Origin: Solen grandis
Lineage: Eukaryota; Mollusca; Bivalvia; Adapedonta; Solenidae
Length of the DNA: 64,000 nt
Direction: 5' to 3'
Assembly (NCBI GenBank): GCA_021229015.1
Contig: CM037783.1
Location: 31,128,088-31,192,087 of the forward strand
The notes under the pieces are model-generated. The model saw only the letters and a program-made list of their open reading frames with translations. It did not search any database and had not been told where the DNA came from. This document shows positions 37,248 to 50,167 of this stretch, piece after piece (position 1 is the stretch's first letter; each line of letters begins with the position of its first letter). The position numbers were made by a program, and so were the translations under genes.

Positions 37248-37815
37248 CATAGGCTTAAAATCCAAGCCAATACATCATAACAATTTATTTGGTTATAGAT
37301 GTTAATTCTGTTATTAATAGAGTCAGTTAACCATTTGCTTCATGTGAAACAGACGCAATAAATGAGAACACGCAAATTATTGGGTGTACATTGTTGATTT
37401 AATTACACTGGTGCACATCAAAAAGGCAAATCCAGCAGATGCTGCAAACTTTAATTAAAGAGTTTCATAATCGAGTAAAAATAAATAAATGGATATTATA
37501 GTCTCCTATGATTCATAATGGCTCCTTGCTGGTCAACACAACCTCTTATTTCTTTGGTCAATTACTCAATTTTATAGATTTTCTAAATGGAATTTTGATG
37601 AAATGGTCATGTCAAGTTTAGTAAAAACAAAATAGCAACAAATGTTTCCCCTTACAAATTAGTGACCATATCACATGTTAATCATTAGATGGCTCATATA
37701 ACAATTTAAACGAATCTTTGAAAACTTGGAAGCGGTGTTTGCAGCCATGTATAGATATTTTATTACTAAAACTTGTTGTAAAACATATACCACCAGTTTA
37801 AACAAGAGGCCCAAG
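37248..37815 (+). repeat. Local segmental duplicate, copy a
   Basis: Ordered landmarks are shared with 39417-39818: CCAAGCCAATA, AACAGACGCAATAAATGAGA, GCAAATTATTGG, CAATTTTATAGAT, GACGAAATAGCA-like and TATACCACCAGTTTAAA. It is diverged and non-coding. Confidence 0.7.
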
Positions 37816-37835
37816 GGCCATAAACGCTCACCAGT
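37805..37835 (+). repeat. 5' fragment of the GCTCACC repeat family
   Basis: CAAGAGGCCCAAGGGCCATA followed by AACGCTCACC matches the start of the element at 43926-44270 (GAGGGTCATAGAGGCCCTGG, ATCGCTCACC). Confidence 0.55.
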
Positions 37836-38100
37836 GTAAATCAGCATATTCAAGATGATTTTTTCTATAAGGAAATCAAATGACAAACCAGAGATCAACT
37901 TCATTTTAGCAATCATGGCAGACATTCATGAAATCAATCCTGACCATTAATTTCATGGAAGTAAAATTCTGAAATTTATTAATTGAAGATAATATAATAT
38001 ATTGCATTATCAGTTGCAGTTACACGATGTGAATGGTGTTCGAAAAATAAACTAGCAGAATTTATCATGATAGTTTGAAAGACACAGGGCTTTTTGTATG

Positions 38101-38200
38101 NNNNNNNNNNNNNNNNNNNNNNNNNNNNNNNNNNNNNNNNNNNNNNNNNNNNNNNNNNNNNNNNNNNNNNNNNNNNNNNNNNNNNNNNNNNNNNNNNNNN
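38101..38200. other. Assembly gap (100 N)
   Basis: Exactly one hundred N. A fixed-length gap means the true distance is unknown, so nothing should be read across it. Confidence 1.
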
Positions 38201-39416
38201 GGAAGAAAATGAAAGCAGTTCGTTAAAATGGTTGATTTAACTTTTACATAACATGATTAAACTTTTAAATAACAGTCTGTAACAAAATATTTCGAAAATT
38301 CTTTAATATCGTTTTAGATTCCTTTTATTTACAAGTTGTCAAAAGAGAAAGTAAATCCGCGAAAACTGATGACATTTAGAAATGCAAAGCTTTTTTGGTT
38401 ATTAATTTTATTTACATGGTCAGAGAAAGTTGTGAATCTATTTTGCAAAATACTAAAAGTACTCTCCAAATTACCTACAGTGTGTCTTTTTAGCTTTTAT
38501 CCACAAAACAATGCATCTCTACATTAAAATATTTTCGTAACAAAATCGGCAATTTGCGTACGTGACATCGCCATGAATCTGGCAGAATTTTATGCAAAAT
38601 AGTGGGAAAAAATGAAAAAAAAGTTAAACAGATAAGCTCATGTCAAGTTTTTTCCTCTCTCTTTTTAGTTCTCTTTAGATTACCAGGCGGATTACCAGTT
38701 ACATGAGAAAAACAAAAACAAATTGAGAAGGAGAAGTGTGTAAAATGCGGAGAAAAGCCAAAAATGCGGATCATTTAACGGTCTTTTATTTTATTTTTTT
38801 ATTATTATTTTATTTTTATTTTATTTTTATTTTTTTTTGGGGGGGGGGGGGGGGATTTTCACCTACAGTTGAGAAAAATATATACTTTTACGGATGGGAA
38901 TGGGGCCAAATTTCGGCCCCAAATTGGCCTTTGCACAGAAGAATTTTGATGTTTTCTATATAGAGTATATAAGGGAATAAGAAAACCCCCTAGGGACCTC
39001 ATTTTTTTAGGACTATTAATACTTTATATTTAGCCAATATATGGATATTGACCATTCATAGATAACCACTTTGGTCAAAACGAACATTAAAAAATTCTCA
39101 CAGCCAGTTTCATAAAACAACACTATTTTGATATTGGACTTTCACTAATATACGTATATAAGGAAATTAGCATACTTTAGGGTATGCTACATTTTTATCA
39201 ACTGGGTATCTTTACTTTTTTTAAGCTTTTGGTTAAGTACACATTCATAAGGATTGAATAATTTGTGCAAAGGAAAATTTAATACTTTCTTACTATTTCT
39301 TTCTAATGAGGAGAATAATTTATAAAGTTTTGCCAATTAGCTTTTTTCAATTGATTGCATTTGCAACATCAGTAATCTTTTATGAGTTCCAAAAACTTTT
39401 AATTTAAAAGCAATTC
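38201..39416. other. AT-rich DNA with poly(G)16
   Basis: A T-rich stretch (38780-38838) runs into sixteen G (38839-38854). A block with GGGCCAAATTTCGGCCCCAA follows at about 38903-38922. No gene was seen. Confidence 0.5.
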
Positions 39417-39818
39417 TTTTATAGGCCCAAGCCAATAATCATACAATTGTATAGTTTAATTCAAATTCTGTACCATGCTGTAACAGACGCATAAATGAGA
39501 AAGCAAATTATTGGTTCTATTTGATTTGATACATGGGCAACCAAAGTTCTTCCCATGGATCAAACTTTAATTTGAGCATATTTTTGTATAGTCCCATAAG
39601 ATCAAAAATGGTCATTTGTCAACATATCTTATCTTGGTTTCCAATTTTATAGATGTTTTAAATGCAATTTTGAGACTGGTCGACAGGACGAAATAGCACA
39701 AAGCCCAAAAAGTGCCCAACGATGTAACAGAAATGTCTATGAACAATAAGACTGACTGAAGGGTGTTTAGCCAATAGCTCACTTGACTAACTTTTTGTCT
39801 TATACCACCAGTTTAAAA
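39417..39818 (+). repeat. Local segmental duplicate, copy b
   Basis: Same orientation and landmark order as 37248-37815 (CCCAAGCCAATAAT, AACAGACGCATAAATGAGAA, CAATTTTATAGATGTTTTAA, TATACCACCAGTTTAAA). It is shortened relative to copy a. The N gap lies between the two. Confidence 0.7.
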
Positions 39819-40482
39819 AAAGTGATAAATATTTGCCCTTTTCCGATCATCCGTTGGTCCTTCTTTCGGTCAAAAAATATTGAGATTTGCATATCACAAA
39901 AAACTGAAAAACCAGTCATAATTTTTACAGGATTGTTCACAAGAATTTGAAGTTGGGCTTTCGTTTCATTGGGTCATAACAGCGTTATATGTATGACTCC
40001 CTGGATTAGTCAAAATGGGGCAAAGTGAAATACATGTCTCTTCTTTTTTTTTTTTTTTTTTGCAAGATCATGGAAAACTATGTTGTTTTATTTAATGAAA
40101 ACAATAATGAAGAAAAATATATAGACTAGTTTTGATTTTTGTTCTTCGATTTCAGTTCCAGAGAGAAAAATACTAAATGGTTATATATTTGCGATAAGCG
40201 TTTGGTATGTCTCCATTATTGATAACATTCATGTAACATACAAAAAATAAAACAAAACTATTTAAGCCCCTCATGATAGGGAATTTACTAAATATAAAAT
40301 GGTTAGCTTCAAGATATTTTGTAATTTTAAGTAATGCGGCTGCGCAAATTTTACTAAAATATAAAAATATAGCATGGTTTCCAAAATAGTGTCCATATGT
40401 AAATAGGTTATATATGACACACACACACACACACACACACACACTGAGCTACATTTTTGTACTACCACTTTATCAATTTTTA
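39819..40482. other. AT-rich DNA with an (AC)14 microsatellite
   Basis: The AC repeat spans 40417-40444. Poly(T) lies at 40045-40062. No gene was seen. Confidence 0.6.
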
Positions 40483-40760
40483 GGCTGGCGTTAGCCGCCA
40501 GTCTTTCGTAATCGTTGATATTAACCGTTTTGTATCGCTCCGCTCTCAGTAGCGTATTAATGCAATACGATTGCGTACATCAGGTCATGACCTCCTTAGG
40601 TATGAATGGCACATCATGAAACAAATCAAAGCGCTCAAGGCACTAAGGGACTGTCTGCGGGTTATCATGAACCATTGAGCGAGTTTATTTTACTACAAGT
40701 GACTAGAGTTATAGGCATATGGCGTCACATGACCTATCAACCCTGCTTAAACTACAAGAA
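40483..40760 (+). repeat. Dispersed repeat C, copy 1
   Basis: It begins with a short hairpin (GGCTGGCGTTAGCCGCCAG) and shares with 54112-54470 the blocks CTCAGTAGC, CAATGC/ACG, CATGACCTCCTTAGGTATGA, AATCAAAGCG, AAGGCACT and GGTTATCATG. The family is unnamed to me. No pol III boxes are obvious. Confidence 0.75.
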
Positions 40761-43700
40761 TAACAAGTTCAGCATGTAAATCCTACCGTCAATATTCAGC
40801 GCATTGTGCGCTTTGGTTGCATTCGTGCGTAGCTGTTGATACAAAGTTACCGTATCTCGTGGCCTATCATCTCGTTTGCATTTTTTTGGCATTCACTATG
40901 TGTTACGAATTCGAAATGACGCAAAATATGTGTAAAACACTCTTTGTCAATATATTTTACTCTACTGGTATTGTTTTTTTCATGTGGATTTTAGTTATGT
41001 CCTTACACACTCGACCTGTTATTACCTTTTGGTCATTTAGAACAGTCGATCCCTTCGAGATTTAGCGGGTTAGGCTAAGTATTGCCGAGTACTTACGATT
41101 GATGATTATTATCGCCGGCCCGGGGCGGTGATATTATACTAGCAACGTTTTACTCTCGCACCCCTGACGTAATAGTCAAGCAGGTTCCTTCTCAGTCAGT
41201 CGCAGAAAGATGAACAGATCAGTTATACGGAAACAAACTCTGGGAAAATGCTTTGAACGCTGGGAAATCTTGACTGTGCATCCGGAGGTACATGTTGCTA
41301 GACGGCAATAAACTGGCACGCGCATAATTCGGCAGATTCGGTTGGAGTACACCCTTTTGTTGTAGCCATTTTTTTCGTTGTTGTTGCTGAACCAAACGGA
41401 CATGATCTGTCATTACATGAGTAAAAGTATCATGCAGTTTAACTATAAGGAACTTGGTTTGTTTATGTCATTGTCTTTACATTCTCAACACTATCGATAA
41501 TTTCCAGTGTGCGGTATAGAGTGTACGGTATGGGACTATTCACTTTTCTGGTACGGTATAATACATAAATAAATCAAAAAGGCTTTGTTGTAACCTCTGG
41601 GTATCACTCTACAAAAATACTTCAGTTAAATGAACACATAAATGATACAAAATGCATGTACATTTGTATATAAATTTAAACTTCCGTCATTGCATTTGTC
41701 TATACAATATTGAAATTTGTTTTATGTGCACTAGCTTAATGGTTTCTATCCGTGTTTAGAAATACTCTGTAATATTCAAACGGATAAATTCTAAGATATA
41801 TAGAGTTTTATCAATTTAACCTTATAAAGAGTGCCTTCTTTTTAGAAAATGATTATTAATCTTTCAACTTAAATGGGATTGACGCGATACGCTATTTTTG
41901 CTGATATGAAATACGCGAGTTAAGTAAAATTAACGAGATATTTGCCAGATTTTAAGGGAAATAAAATTCATAAATTCCTTCCCGGAATAGATAGAAACCT
42001 TTTAAGCTTTCTTTATGGTGTTGATGTTCTTAAATTTGAGAACCTTAAACGATATGAATTTTAACATTAGAAATAAATTTCCTGTTCGTATTGTAATTGG
42101 TGTTAAAATGAGAAAATAATCTCAAAATATTAATTTCTGAAGCAGTTTATTGCAGATATATTTTCAAACTTTTCTTTATTTCATGTTTGCATGACATTTG
42201 TTGAAAAGTTTTGTGCTAGGCTCTGCTTGTATGTAAATTATATGAACACAATGTTATATCTGCAAAATTTCAAAATATTAACGATGCAAAAGTATAGTCT
42301 AAAAAGCGCGGGTATAAAACTAATTTCATGTGGAATACGTGGGGTGTTCACAAAGTTCGCGGAAAAGTGCTCCATTATCTACACGAACGTAATATCTGAA
42401 AATTCTGACAAATAAGATTTAAAGCAATAGCAGTTAAATTGTAAACTTTCATATGAATCGATTGCATACATGCCGTACAGATGTAACTATAGTAACGTCA
42501 TCAAACGAATCCCGACCCAACAAAAAACGACGTCAAAGTCAACATTCATATTCACATTCACAACAAATGAAGAACATCGCTTAATCCTATTCAAAATACA
42601 CAAAAAGGTAAATACATGTCGCATATATATTATACTGGTCATAGATTATGCTGAAGAAAGTCTGTTAAAAGTTTCAAGGATGACGATGAGCCTATCACTG
42701 TCAAGCAACTGTTAGACGGCGTCGTCGTGCGACGACGTCTTCGTTACTCGACGGCCGCTGCGCTCGTCATCAACAATGTTTTCCCGTCCTAATCAAACCC
42801 CTTGTACCATTTGAATATCGCTGTTTATTCGCAGCTGTATCAATATATGCAGTATGTATCATTTTAATAGTTTTAGTCTTGGAAAAATTAATTAAGAACA
42901 CGAAGTTTGATGGCTGTTTTTGCTCAGCACTCATTTTTGCATCAGTCAGCAGATAATACATCTAGTTTGTTTATATCTTTGACGACAGAAATCAAAATTA
43001 CGCCTTGAACGACATTGCAAATGTTCGCGAATAACGTATATGTAATTTAAAAGGCGTACAGTAAAAAATATAATATATATATATATTTGAGACGCTGTAA
43101 TTTCAGACCATTTTCATCAAAACGACAAAAATTTGGACCGGTTAGACGTCGATAACGTTACTACGGAGACCATATTTTATTCCACAAGAGTGCTACAGAT
43201 CTAGTTTTTGCACATTAAAAGGACACCATATCGACCTACATCATCGTGCTGTTTCATAAATCTGTCATCTGAAATAAAGAAATGAGAACACTTTTCCGCG
43301 GCGAACTTTTTGAACACGCAGAGCAAAGAGCTTCGCAAAATGTAACTAGGTCTGTAGAACCTAGATTACCGCCCCAGTCTCGATGTACTTGTCCAAAGAC
43401 CTATAATAACAAAGGTTGGCAAGTAATCAAAATCACTCAAAATTACGCGGCAGATTGTCAAGATCTCGTAGAGTCACGTTTGCAGATTTCTGCTATTCTA
43501 TTTGTGATATTTGGAAGTAATTCATATCTTGCAATAGAACAATATATTATCTTCAAAATGATACCTAATATATTTAAATTAGTAAAGAAATAAAAAAAGT
43601 TTAATGTACAATACAGAACCTCTGCATGAGCAAAATATGTAGATTCTGCTACACTGGTTGCATTTTAATCAAAATGTTTTCTTGCACTAGAAAAATGATA

Positions 43701-43925
43701 CTTTTATAAGAAAGTTATTTTTTCTCTCTGTAATTTTCCATATATTTTAGACAGTTTGAAAAATTCAGTGATCTAATTCGTGACAAAATAATATTTTCCT
43801 CTGTCTGTTACAGGAGTTTCCTATCTTTGTTTAATAGGTCTTTGACTTGCCCAACCGTCGAGAGGATAAGTATAAGTTTTAAAAATATGTTTCCCTTTCA
43901 AAATAAAAAAACAACAACAAAAAAA
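40761..43925. other. AT-rich DNA with GC-richer patches; no supported gene
   Basis: A GC-rich palindromic patch at 42712-42765 contains GTCGTCGTGCGACGAC. Another GC patch with CGCCGGCCCGGGGCGG is at 41113-41128. The longest open frame is 103 codons (43282-43593). It begins at an ATG but has no recognisable motif, and I leave it unassigned. Confidence 0.45.
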
Positions 43926-44270
43926 GAGGGTCATAGAGGCCCTGGATCGCTCACCTGAGTATAGGGTTACCCAACGAACATCTGTACTAAAACATTTTGA
44001 AATCTGGCCAGTAGTTTTGAAGTAGAGGATTTTTAAAGTTTTCATATTTTTTTCTTTTCATTGCCATGGCAACCAGAATTCAACATCGATCAAGTTTCTT
44101 AGAGCAACTTTGTGAAGGTTCCCTGCCAAGTTTAATCAAATTCTGTCAGGTGGCTTCAGAGGAGATGTCGTTTAAAGCAAATTGTTGACGACAAACGACA
44201 ACCGACACACGACGACTGACGCCGGATGATCACAAAAGCTCACCTTGAGCACATAGTGCTCAGGTGAGCT
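43926..44270 (+). mobile_element. 345-bp non-autonomous element with GCTCACC ends and a terminal hairpin
   Basis: It opens GAGGGTCATAGAGGCCCTGG and ATCGCTCACCTGAG. The middle has CATTGCCATGGCAACC and a GACGAC-rich stretch. It closes with AGCTCACCTTGAGCAC, ATAG, TGCTCAGGTGAGCT, a hairpin with a ~15-bp stem at 44237-44270. I recognise it from memory as a very common repeat of marine molluscs. Related pieces are at 37805-37835, about 55560-55800, 61085-61310 and 62490-62676. Confidence 0.75.
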
Positions 44271-45255
44271 AAATAAAATTGGTTAAGCTAAAATATTAAT
44301 GGTATCAAAATATATATGTAGTTGAGGTTTCCTATAAACTTTAAATTTTGCCATTAAAATTGTGGCATCATTAAATAAAGTGTCATTTAAATAATGAATG
44401 TCAATACACAACTCAGAGTTTTGGTAAAAGTGATGTCCCTAACGCACTGTGAAGACATAGCATACCCGTATCAATGTAACAGTTTTTTCATTGTATACCT
44501 GATGACTATAAAATAATATTAAGTCGGACATGCATTATTATTTATATTGTATTATTGTCGTATAATGGCCGTATTCAAGACAAGTAGCCTTCTTGGTCTT
44601 TATACACTTTATTTAGCATGACAGGTCATGGCCCACTCAGACTGAGCACTGCCATGTAACGTACTTAGCCCATGGCCGGGTCTCGAGGCTCTAACAAGAT
44701 CTCCTCCTAGGTATCTAACCAGATCTATCTCTAGGTATCTAACCACATCTATCTAGGTATCTAACCACATCTCTCTCCAAGACCATTGACCGGTCAGCTT
44801 ATATATTGGCTGGTTACCAGCAAGCCAGACAGTAAACATATGTATTACATAATGTCAAATAATAATGTCAAATATTTGTGTTAACGACAGTCACAACTGA
44901 GACAGACATTGCATAACTAATGCAACGGTCCTCTCTAATTGTATCTATAATAGGTTAGTAACAATGAAAATGTAACCCAATTAATTATTTACATTTGAAC
45001 CTGCATTTAGCGTAAATTTTAATATTACCAAACTGTAGCATTTAATTACACAATGTAATATATTTAACCTTTCGTTTAGCAGCCACCTCTCTTAAGCGGT
45101 TACTTTCCCTTGTTCCAGGTTTGACTGTATATTGCAGGGGAAAACAACAAAAATAGTGCATGTTATTAAGAATTAGTCCAGTTTATCTGCATATGGTACA
45201 CAATTTCATTATCATCAGTGTTATGAACTGAACATTGCTTCCTAAAGACAGAAGT
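44271..45255. other. AT-rich DNA with a ~23-bp tandem repeat
   Basis: CTAGGTATCTAACCA units start at 44708, 44731 and 44753, with decayed edges covering about 44692-44782. CACCTCTCTTAAGCGG at 45083-45098 may be a remnant of the element type seen at 17952. No gene was seen. Confidence 0.6.
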
Positions 45256-45470
45256 TCAGTAATTTGAAGACTATGTCTACTTGAGACGGATAAAGTGCTG
45301 CCACACTGCACCGTAGACATGTGGCATGATACCACACTCTCTTATATGCTGAGCGCCAAGCAAGGGAACTATACCAGTACCATTTTGTGTCATGCCAGAT
45401 GTCTACGGCATGAAACTGCTGTGTGGCAGCACTATATCTGTCTCAAGAAGACATAGTCTCCAAATGACTG
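45256..45470. repeat. Inverted pair of SINE family B segments (large hairpin)
   Basis: The left arm (45256-45337) and right arm (45387-45470) are reverse complements over about 80 nt with some mismatches and a few missing bases. Both carry AGACTATGTCT, TTGAGAC, AGTGCTGCCACAC and CCGTAGACAT. The ~50-bp spacer contains ATATGCTGAGCGCCAAGCAA and GGTACTGGT (complement), the family B body. The right arm continues into a SINE tail (CAAATGACTGAAATAATGCT). Confidence 0.75.
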
Positions 45471-47131
45471 AAATAATGCTGGTGGGACATTACCCCCTAC
45501 TCCCATTCACAGAGTTGCTTCAGTTCTGTATTGATGGAAATGCTTCGACATTCTTGTGAAAAACAACATGTTTACTGATCTGATGTCTTTTGCGCAGGTC
45601 AATCAGAACCGGAGCAAGCCTATAATGATTAAACGTTATATTTACTACGTACGAGATATAGTACGCATCATCCATCGCCCTATCTCTATATAATTCCTTT
45701 TTTCTTGGAATCGTGACTCATTACCGCGATAATTACGGCAAAACTATGACGCACCACGGTCAGCATGATGTATTTCCAGGATAATTATATCAGAAACGTA
45801 TTATCCAGTTGTACCTGGCAGGTGTTGATATTCTGAATCTATAGTTATGAATACAAATACACCTATATTCTCAAGTTTTTTTAATACTCACCATTAAAAA
45901 TAAAAAAACAACGAAAAAAAAAAAAAATAATAATAAAAAAAACATAACAAAAAACAACAACAACAAAAACCCCCAAAAAACAGTTTCATTGTGATTTAAT
46001 CAAAGAGAGAAAAAGTAAATGGGAAGTTTTCATTTTAGAACAAATTTGTTTATTGATTTGTATAATCTTTTTTCATTGTATTTCAACGATTTCGGCATGC
46101 CAAGGAATAAAAAAGACAAAAAAGTAAGTTCGTAAATCCGAAAGAGAAAACAAATACATTGTATTTAACATATGTTCGTGAACACATTATGAAATTTCCC
46201 TAACATTGTGTATTAATCCAATTGTTACAAATGAGATTAAAACATATATATATTCAAAGCGTTGATAGCGCTGAGAGAACAAGGTCTTTAACATAATGAT
46301 TACACATTTATTTTGTTCATTAAAGTGAATAAATATCCGATGATCACATTCTCAAGCGATGCTTCAAAACCAAATGTTATAAACCCGCTTTGACCTGCGT
46401 AAACACAAGTAATATTAGTTATTTTTTATATATTCATATGCTAAATCGACATTTTTACCCGTAAGTACGTATAAAGACTTTTTAAGGCCATTGAAATGAT
46501 ATAATGATATGTTATTAAGGCATGTTATAAAGTATATTTGTGAACTAAAATGTGTATTACATTTCTTAGGAAATAACTTCCTCGTTTAACTTCATCTGCA
46601 ATTCATGAATTCAAATATAACGTAAATATGTAGCATAAAACTTTCTCAATTTTATGAATACCAACAATAAATGACATCATACAGCGTAAAATCTCTGCAT
46701 CTACTATGAAGTAGCTAATTTGTCTATTTAGCTTAAATATGTACATCATCCGACATCCCATGACGTCATTTCCGTAAAAGTAGGACAAGCGATATCCATT
46801 TCCTGAAGAAGAAGAAGAGAAGGAACGCTTTGTATGCTTTACAAATATTCCATAGAGACTATAAGTCTATCTCTAATTTGCAGTTTGAACAAATAAAAAA
46901 TGTAACTAAAATGAAAGGAATACATTAAGTTTTCAAAGTTGTCAAATGCATTGATTCAAGTTGTATCACAAGATTGTATATACATGTATTTGTTTGTCTA
47001 ACCCTTTCCCTCATATAGACTCATTTTGACGCACTCAATAGGTACCACATAAAGCCTAATCTGCAGAAAACCACAGTTAAACCTTACCAGATTTAATTAT
47101 AAAGTCCTCATTTCCAGACTACTGAGGAGCA
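45471..47131. other. AT-rich DNA, nothing recognised
   Basis: Contains an A-rich low-complexity tract at 45895-45982. The remaining frames are short and without features. Confidence 0.45.
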
Positions 47132-47198
47132 GCGAACAACATAAAACCTGATCAGCCTGCGAGTTACTCGCAGGCTGATCTGGTTTTATGTTGTTCGC
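47132..47198. repeat. 67-bp palindrome (MITE end)
   Basis: Arms 47132-47164 and 47166-47198 (33 nt each) differ by one base around a single central T. They start GCGAACAACATAAAACC. The AGACTACTGAGGAGCA in front resembles the flank of a palindromic bivalve repeat that I know from memory. Confidence 0.85.
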
Positions 47199-47370
47199 AT
47201 AGGTCTTTTCATGTACGATGTTTTTTTTTTATACATTAGATCTCGGAATCTCTAAGTCAAACATTTACACCGATACACTTTGGATTTACGACCTTATCTA
47301 TTCCTTCACTTTACAGTTAAAATTTATATTTTTACGGAATAACAACAGGAAATACGTTAATTTTATTTGG

Positions 47371-47397
47371 ATATATATATATATATATATATATATC
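47371..47397. repeat. (AT)13 microsatellite
   Basis: A simple AT run. The surrounding frame has no coding features. Confidence 0.9.
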
Positions 47398-48254
47398 TTA
47401 AAGTTAAGTCTAGTTGTAGTTCCGGGTTGTGTATATCTCTTTATTTCATTAAGATTTGTTTTCCTTCATAATACGTTTGGACTCCGTTACGTTAGTATAT
47501 ATTTATAACATGGTAGCACTACAACATTTTCGATATATAGATAAGTAGATTTACTATAATCAAACGTACAATGGAATGTGTATTATCTCTGATACATCAT
47601 AATGGGCTACAAATATCATAGGTAAGAACTGTACTACATAAGGATGTCGCGGTATACCGGTATATTGAGATATTGAGTAAAGTCAATATTGTACCGAACA
47701 TACAGTCATTCGTCGATATTTTAATGTTGTCACCATCTTTTTTATTTTTTTTTATTTTTTTTTTTTTTGCGTCTCAAGTCTAAGATTCCTGAAATGATCC
47801 AAAACGATCACTGACAAACGACTGAATTGATGTCTGGGGTCGAATTCATGTCGGGGAAGATTATTCTAAATAACCATAGAAACGCGGCGTACTCAATTAC
47901 AGAACATTTGTAACGGCGGCGTTTATGAGTGTGTTAAGGGGCATAAGAAAACTTGGATATTTTGGGTAAAGTTTGCATGAACAGTGTTATTATGCTTATG
48001 TCTCAGTCACTCGGCATATGATTGTTTTAGACTTCATTAACATATTCAGACTATCAGACTATCAAGGTAAATCATTTTTTACTAAATTATATACATGTGC
48101 GGAGTATGCGAAGGGCAAGAATTGATATAGACTACATTTGATTTACCAACAAGCATTTCGAAAAGTCGAGCAGTCTTCCTCTGACAGCTCTTGTTTATTA
48201 AGCTGATCAAATATAGTTTGAAATACATGTAGCCCATAATCGACTTGACTTGAC
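47398..48254. other. AT-rich DNA, nothing recognised
   Basis: Poly(T)-rich tract at 47738-47768. No gene or repeat copy was recognised. Confidence 0.45.
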
Positions 48255-48497
48255 TATTTGAGTTTACCGTCGCTTCGACAGTATTTCAGTCATATAGCGA
48301 CGTCCAGCTAATTACAATTGGAGGAAAACCCCGAATGCACAGAGGCATCCGGGTAGAACCACCGACCTATCGCAAGCCAGCTGAAAGGCTTCCTCACATG
48401 AAAATCCGAATGACCCTGCCGGGATTCGAACCCAATCGGTGAGGGGCTGAGTGAGTGCTAAAGTCAGCGACTTTACCCTCTCAGCCACGGAGGCCCT
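48255..48497 (-). mobile_element. Full-length tRNA-derived SINE (family A)
   Basis: On the minus strand from 48497 the copy reads GGCCTCCGTGGCTGAGAGGG (A box TGGCTGAGAGGG), then CCCCTCACCGATT and GGGTTCGAATCCC (exact B box). It goes on with a tRNA-unrelated body (ATGTGAGGAAGCC, AGCTGGCTTGCG, GGTCGGTGGTTCTACCCGG, TTTTCCTCC, GACGTCGCTATATGAC) and the tail TGAAATACTGTCGAAGCGAC. The head keeps the spacing of a serine/leucine-like tRNA but does not fold fully. Transcription by RNA polymerase III from the internal boxes is expected for the family. The partner LINE is not in this window. I recognise this SINE from bivalve sequence in memory. Confidence 0.88.
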
Positions 48498-50167
48498 TAG
48501 CCCAGTAATTACAGTATGATACCAAGTATGGCAATATATTGTGGTCCTTACTGTGATATCCATTTATATATCGTAATACATCAAGCGTATTGAGACAATC
48601 CTAGTACATGTACTGCAGTAAGAAATCTTTATTTTGGTGTCAGTGAAAGAATAATACATATTTTGATTTAACTCTTTTGAATAACGTTTCGTCCAAAGGT
48701 CTTTATCAAAACATAAATAATTATAAGAAACGCCACCTACATGCAATTTCCTGCAACCATAATAAAATAGACTATTTAATGTTTGCAGGAAATGACGTTG
48801 TACAGGAATCAAAATTAATGGGAGAATCAAACATATGTCTGATATAAGCATTCCCTACGGAATAACAATTGAATAATAATTGAGAATATATACTGCAGTT
48901 ACATCCAGTTTGAACCAAGATTATACTTTTATTTTGATTAAATATGGTTGAGAATCTGAAATAGACGTTGACTTCATTAATACAGACTATAATACCCAGT
49001 TTGGATTTTATCAAAAAGATGAGCTAGGGTTTATTTTCGGAAACTACTTCACATGTGGAAGATGCAAATTTTAGGGTATTTGCAAAGCGTAATGACATGG
49101 TGAACTGAGTCTGCGTGCTTCGTGTGTATATACGTAGAGAATTATAATTCTAAGGTCCTTCTTTTTCACTTGAAAGGAAATAATAAGAGGACAAACTATA
49201 TATATAGTAGTATCACCAACCTCTCATCTATGTAAATAATGTGGATCCATTTTACGTGAAAACATTTGCTTGATTACACGGCCATGAAACTGAAAACCTG
49301 TCGTTATTCAGTAGTGTCCTAAGCGAAAAAGAAAATATGTCGTATATGAATTGAAGAAATATAATGATTATATGGCCACTTGTACATATTTCTCCAAATG
49401 ACTGAAATACTGTCAGTGGGACGCTAAATCAAATAAACAAAAAACATGTGCATATTCATAACCTTTAATCAGCACAAGCTCTTTAAAGTGTATTAATTTG
49501 ACAAATGCTCGGTATGAGTGTATCAGTATGATGTTAACAATGATTCCGTTTGTAAATTATTTCGGGTTTGTGCAAACTAATAACTAAAAGCAGCTCATTA
49601 GTTTAGTTTAAACATACTTTATTTTAAAATTATGAAATGGGTTTGGACCACAAGTTCTAAAAATTTAGTTACAATCCTTCCCCTAAATTTTACACAATTC
49701 ATTTTCATCTAAGGAAAAGAATTAACATAATTTATCCTATCATCAGACTCACATCGTGGTATAAACTGCCTATCGAATAAACTTAGCTTTATACTCATTC
49801 GTGAAATTTTATATACTCATCATACGTCATCGGAACTACTTTCTTGCGTTCAAATGTGTTTTGTGTATTGGGCTCAACCGTGTAAGATACTATACTTTTT
49901 AAATATATTTTTTTCTTGTCGAGTATTTGAAAGTTGAAAATGCTTAACGCATATGCTTAATAAAAAGTTTCGAAAAGTTCGTGAATTGTTATAACCGTTT
50001 TTTTAAATCCTGGGACTACTTAGGTGTGTACGCAGAACGGTTTGTTTGCTTGCACACGCGGAAGAATACTAAAGGGCAGATAGTTGGGAGAATCCAGATT
50101 TTTTTCTTTTATTTTCGCGTCTAATTTAAAATTATCAGATTATTAGTTAGAATGATAGGATAAATAG
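48498..50167. other. AT-rich DNA with one SINE tail
   Basis: 49396-49437 (plus) holds CAAATGACTGAAATACTGTC, AGTGGGACGCTAAATC, an isolated SINE tail. No gene was seen. Confidence 0.55.

Noticed and set aside
43282..43593. 103-codon frame with an ATG start
   Set aside because: No recognisable domain, signal or neighbour. Such a length can arise by chance in a 64-kb window.
48420..48497. Possible tRNA-Ser/Leu gene, minus strand
   Set aside because: A and B boxes are good, but the cloverleaf is incomplete and the sequence continues into a SINE body.
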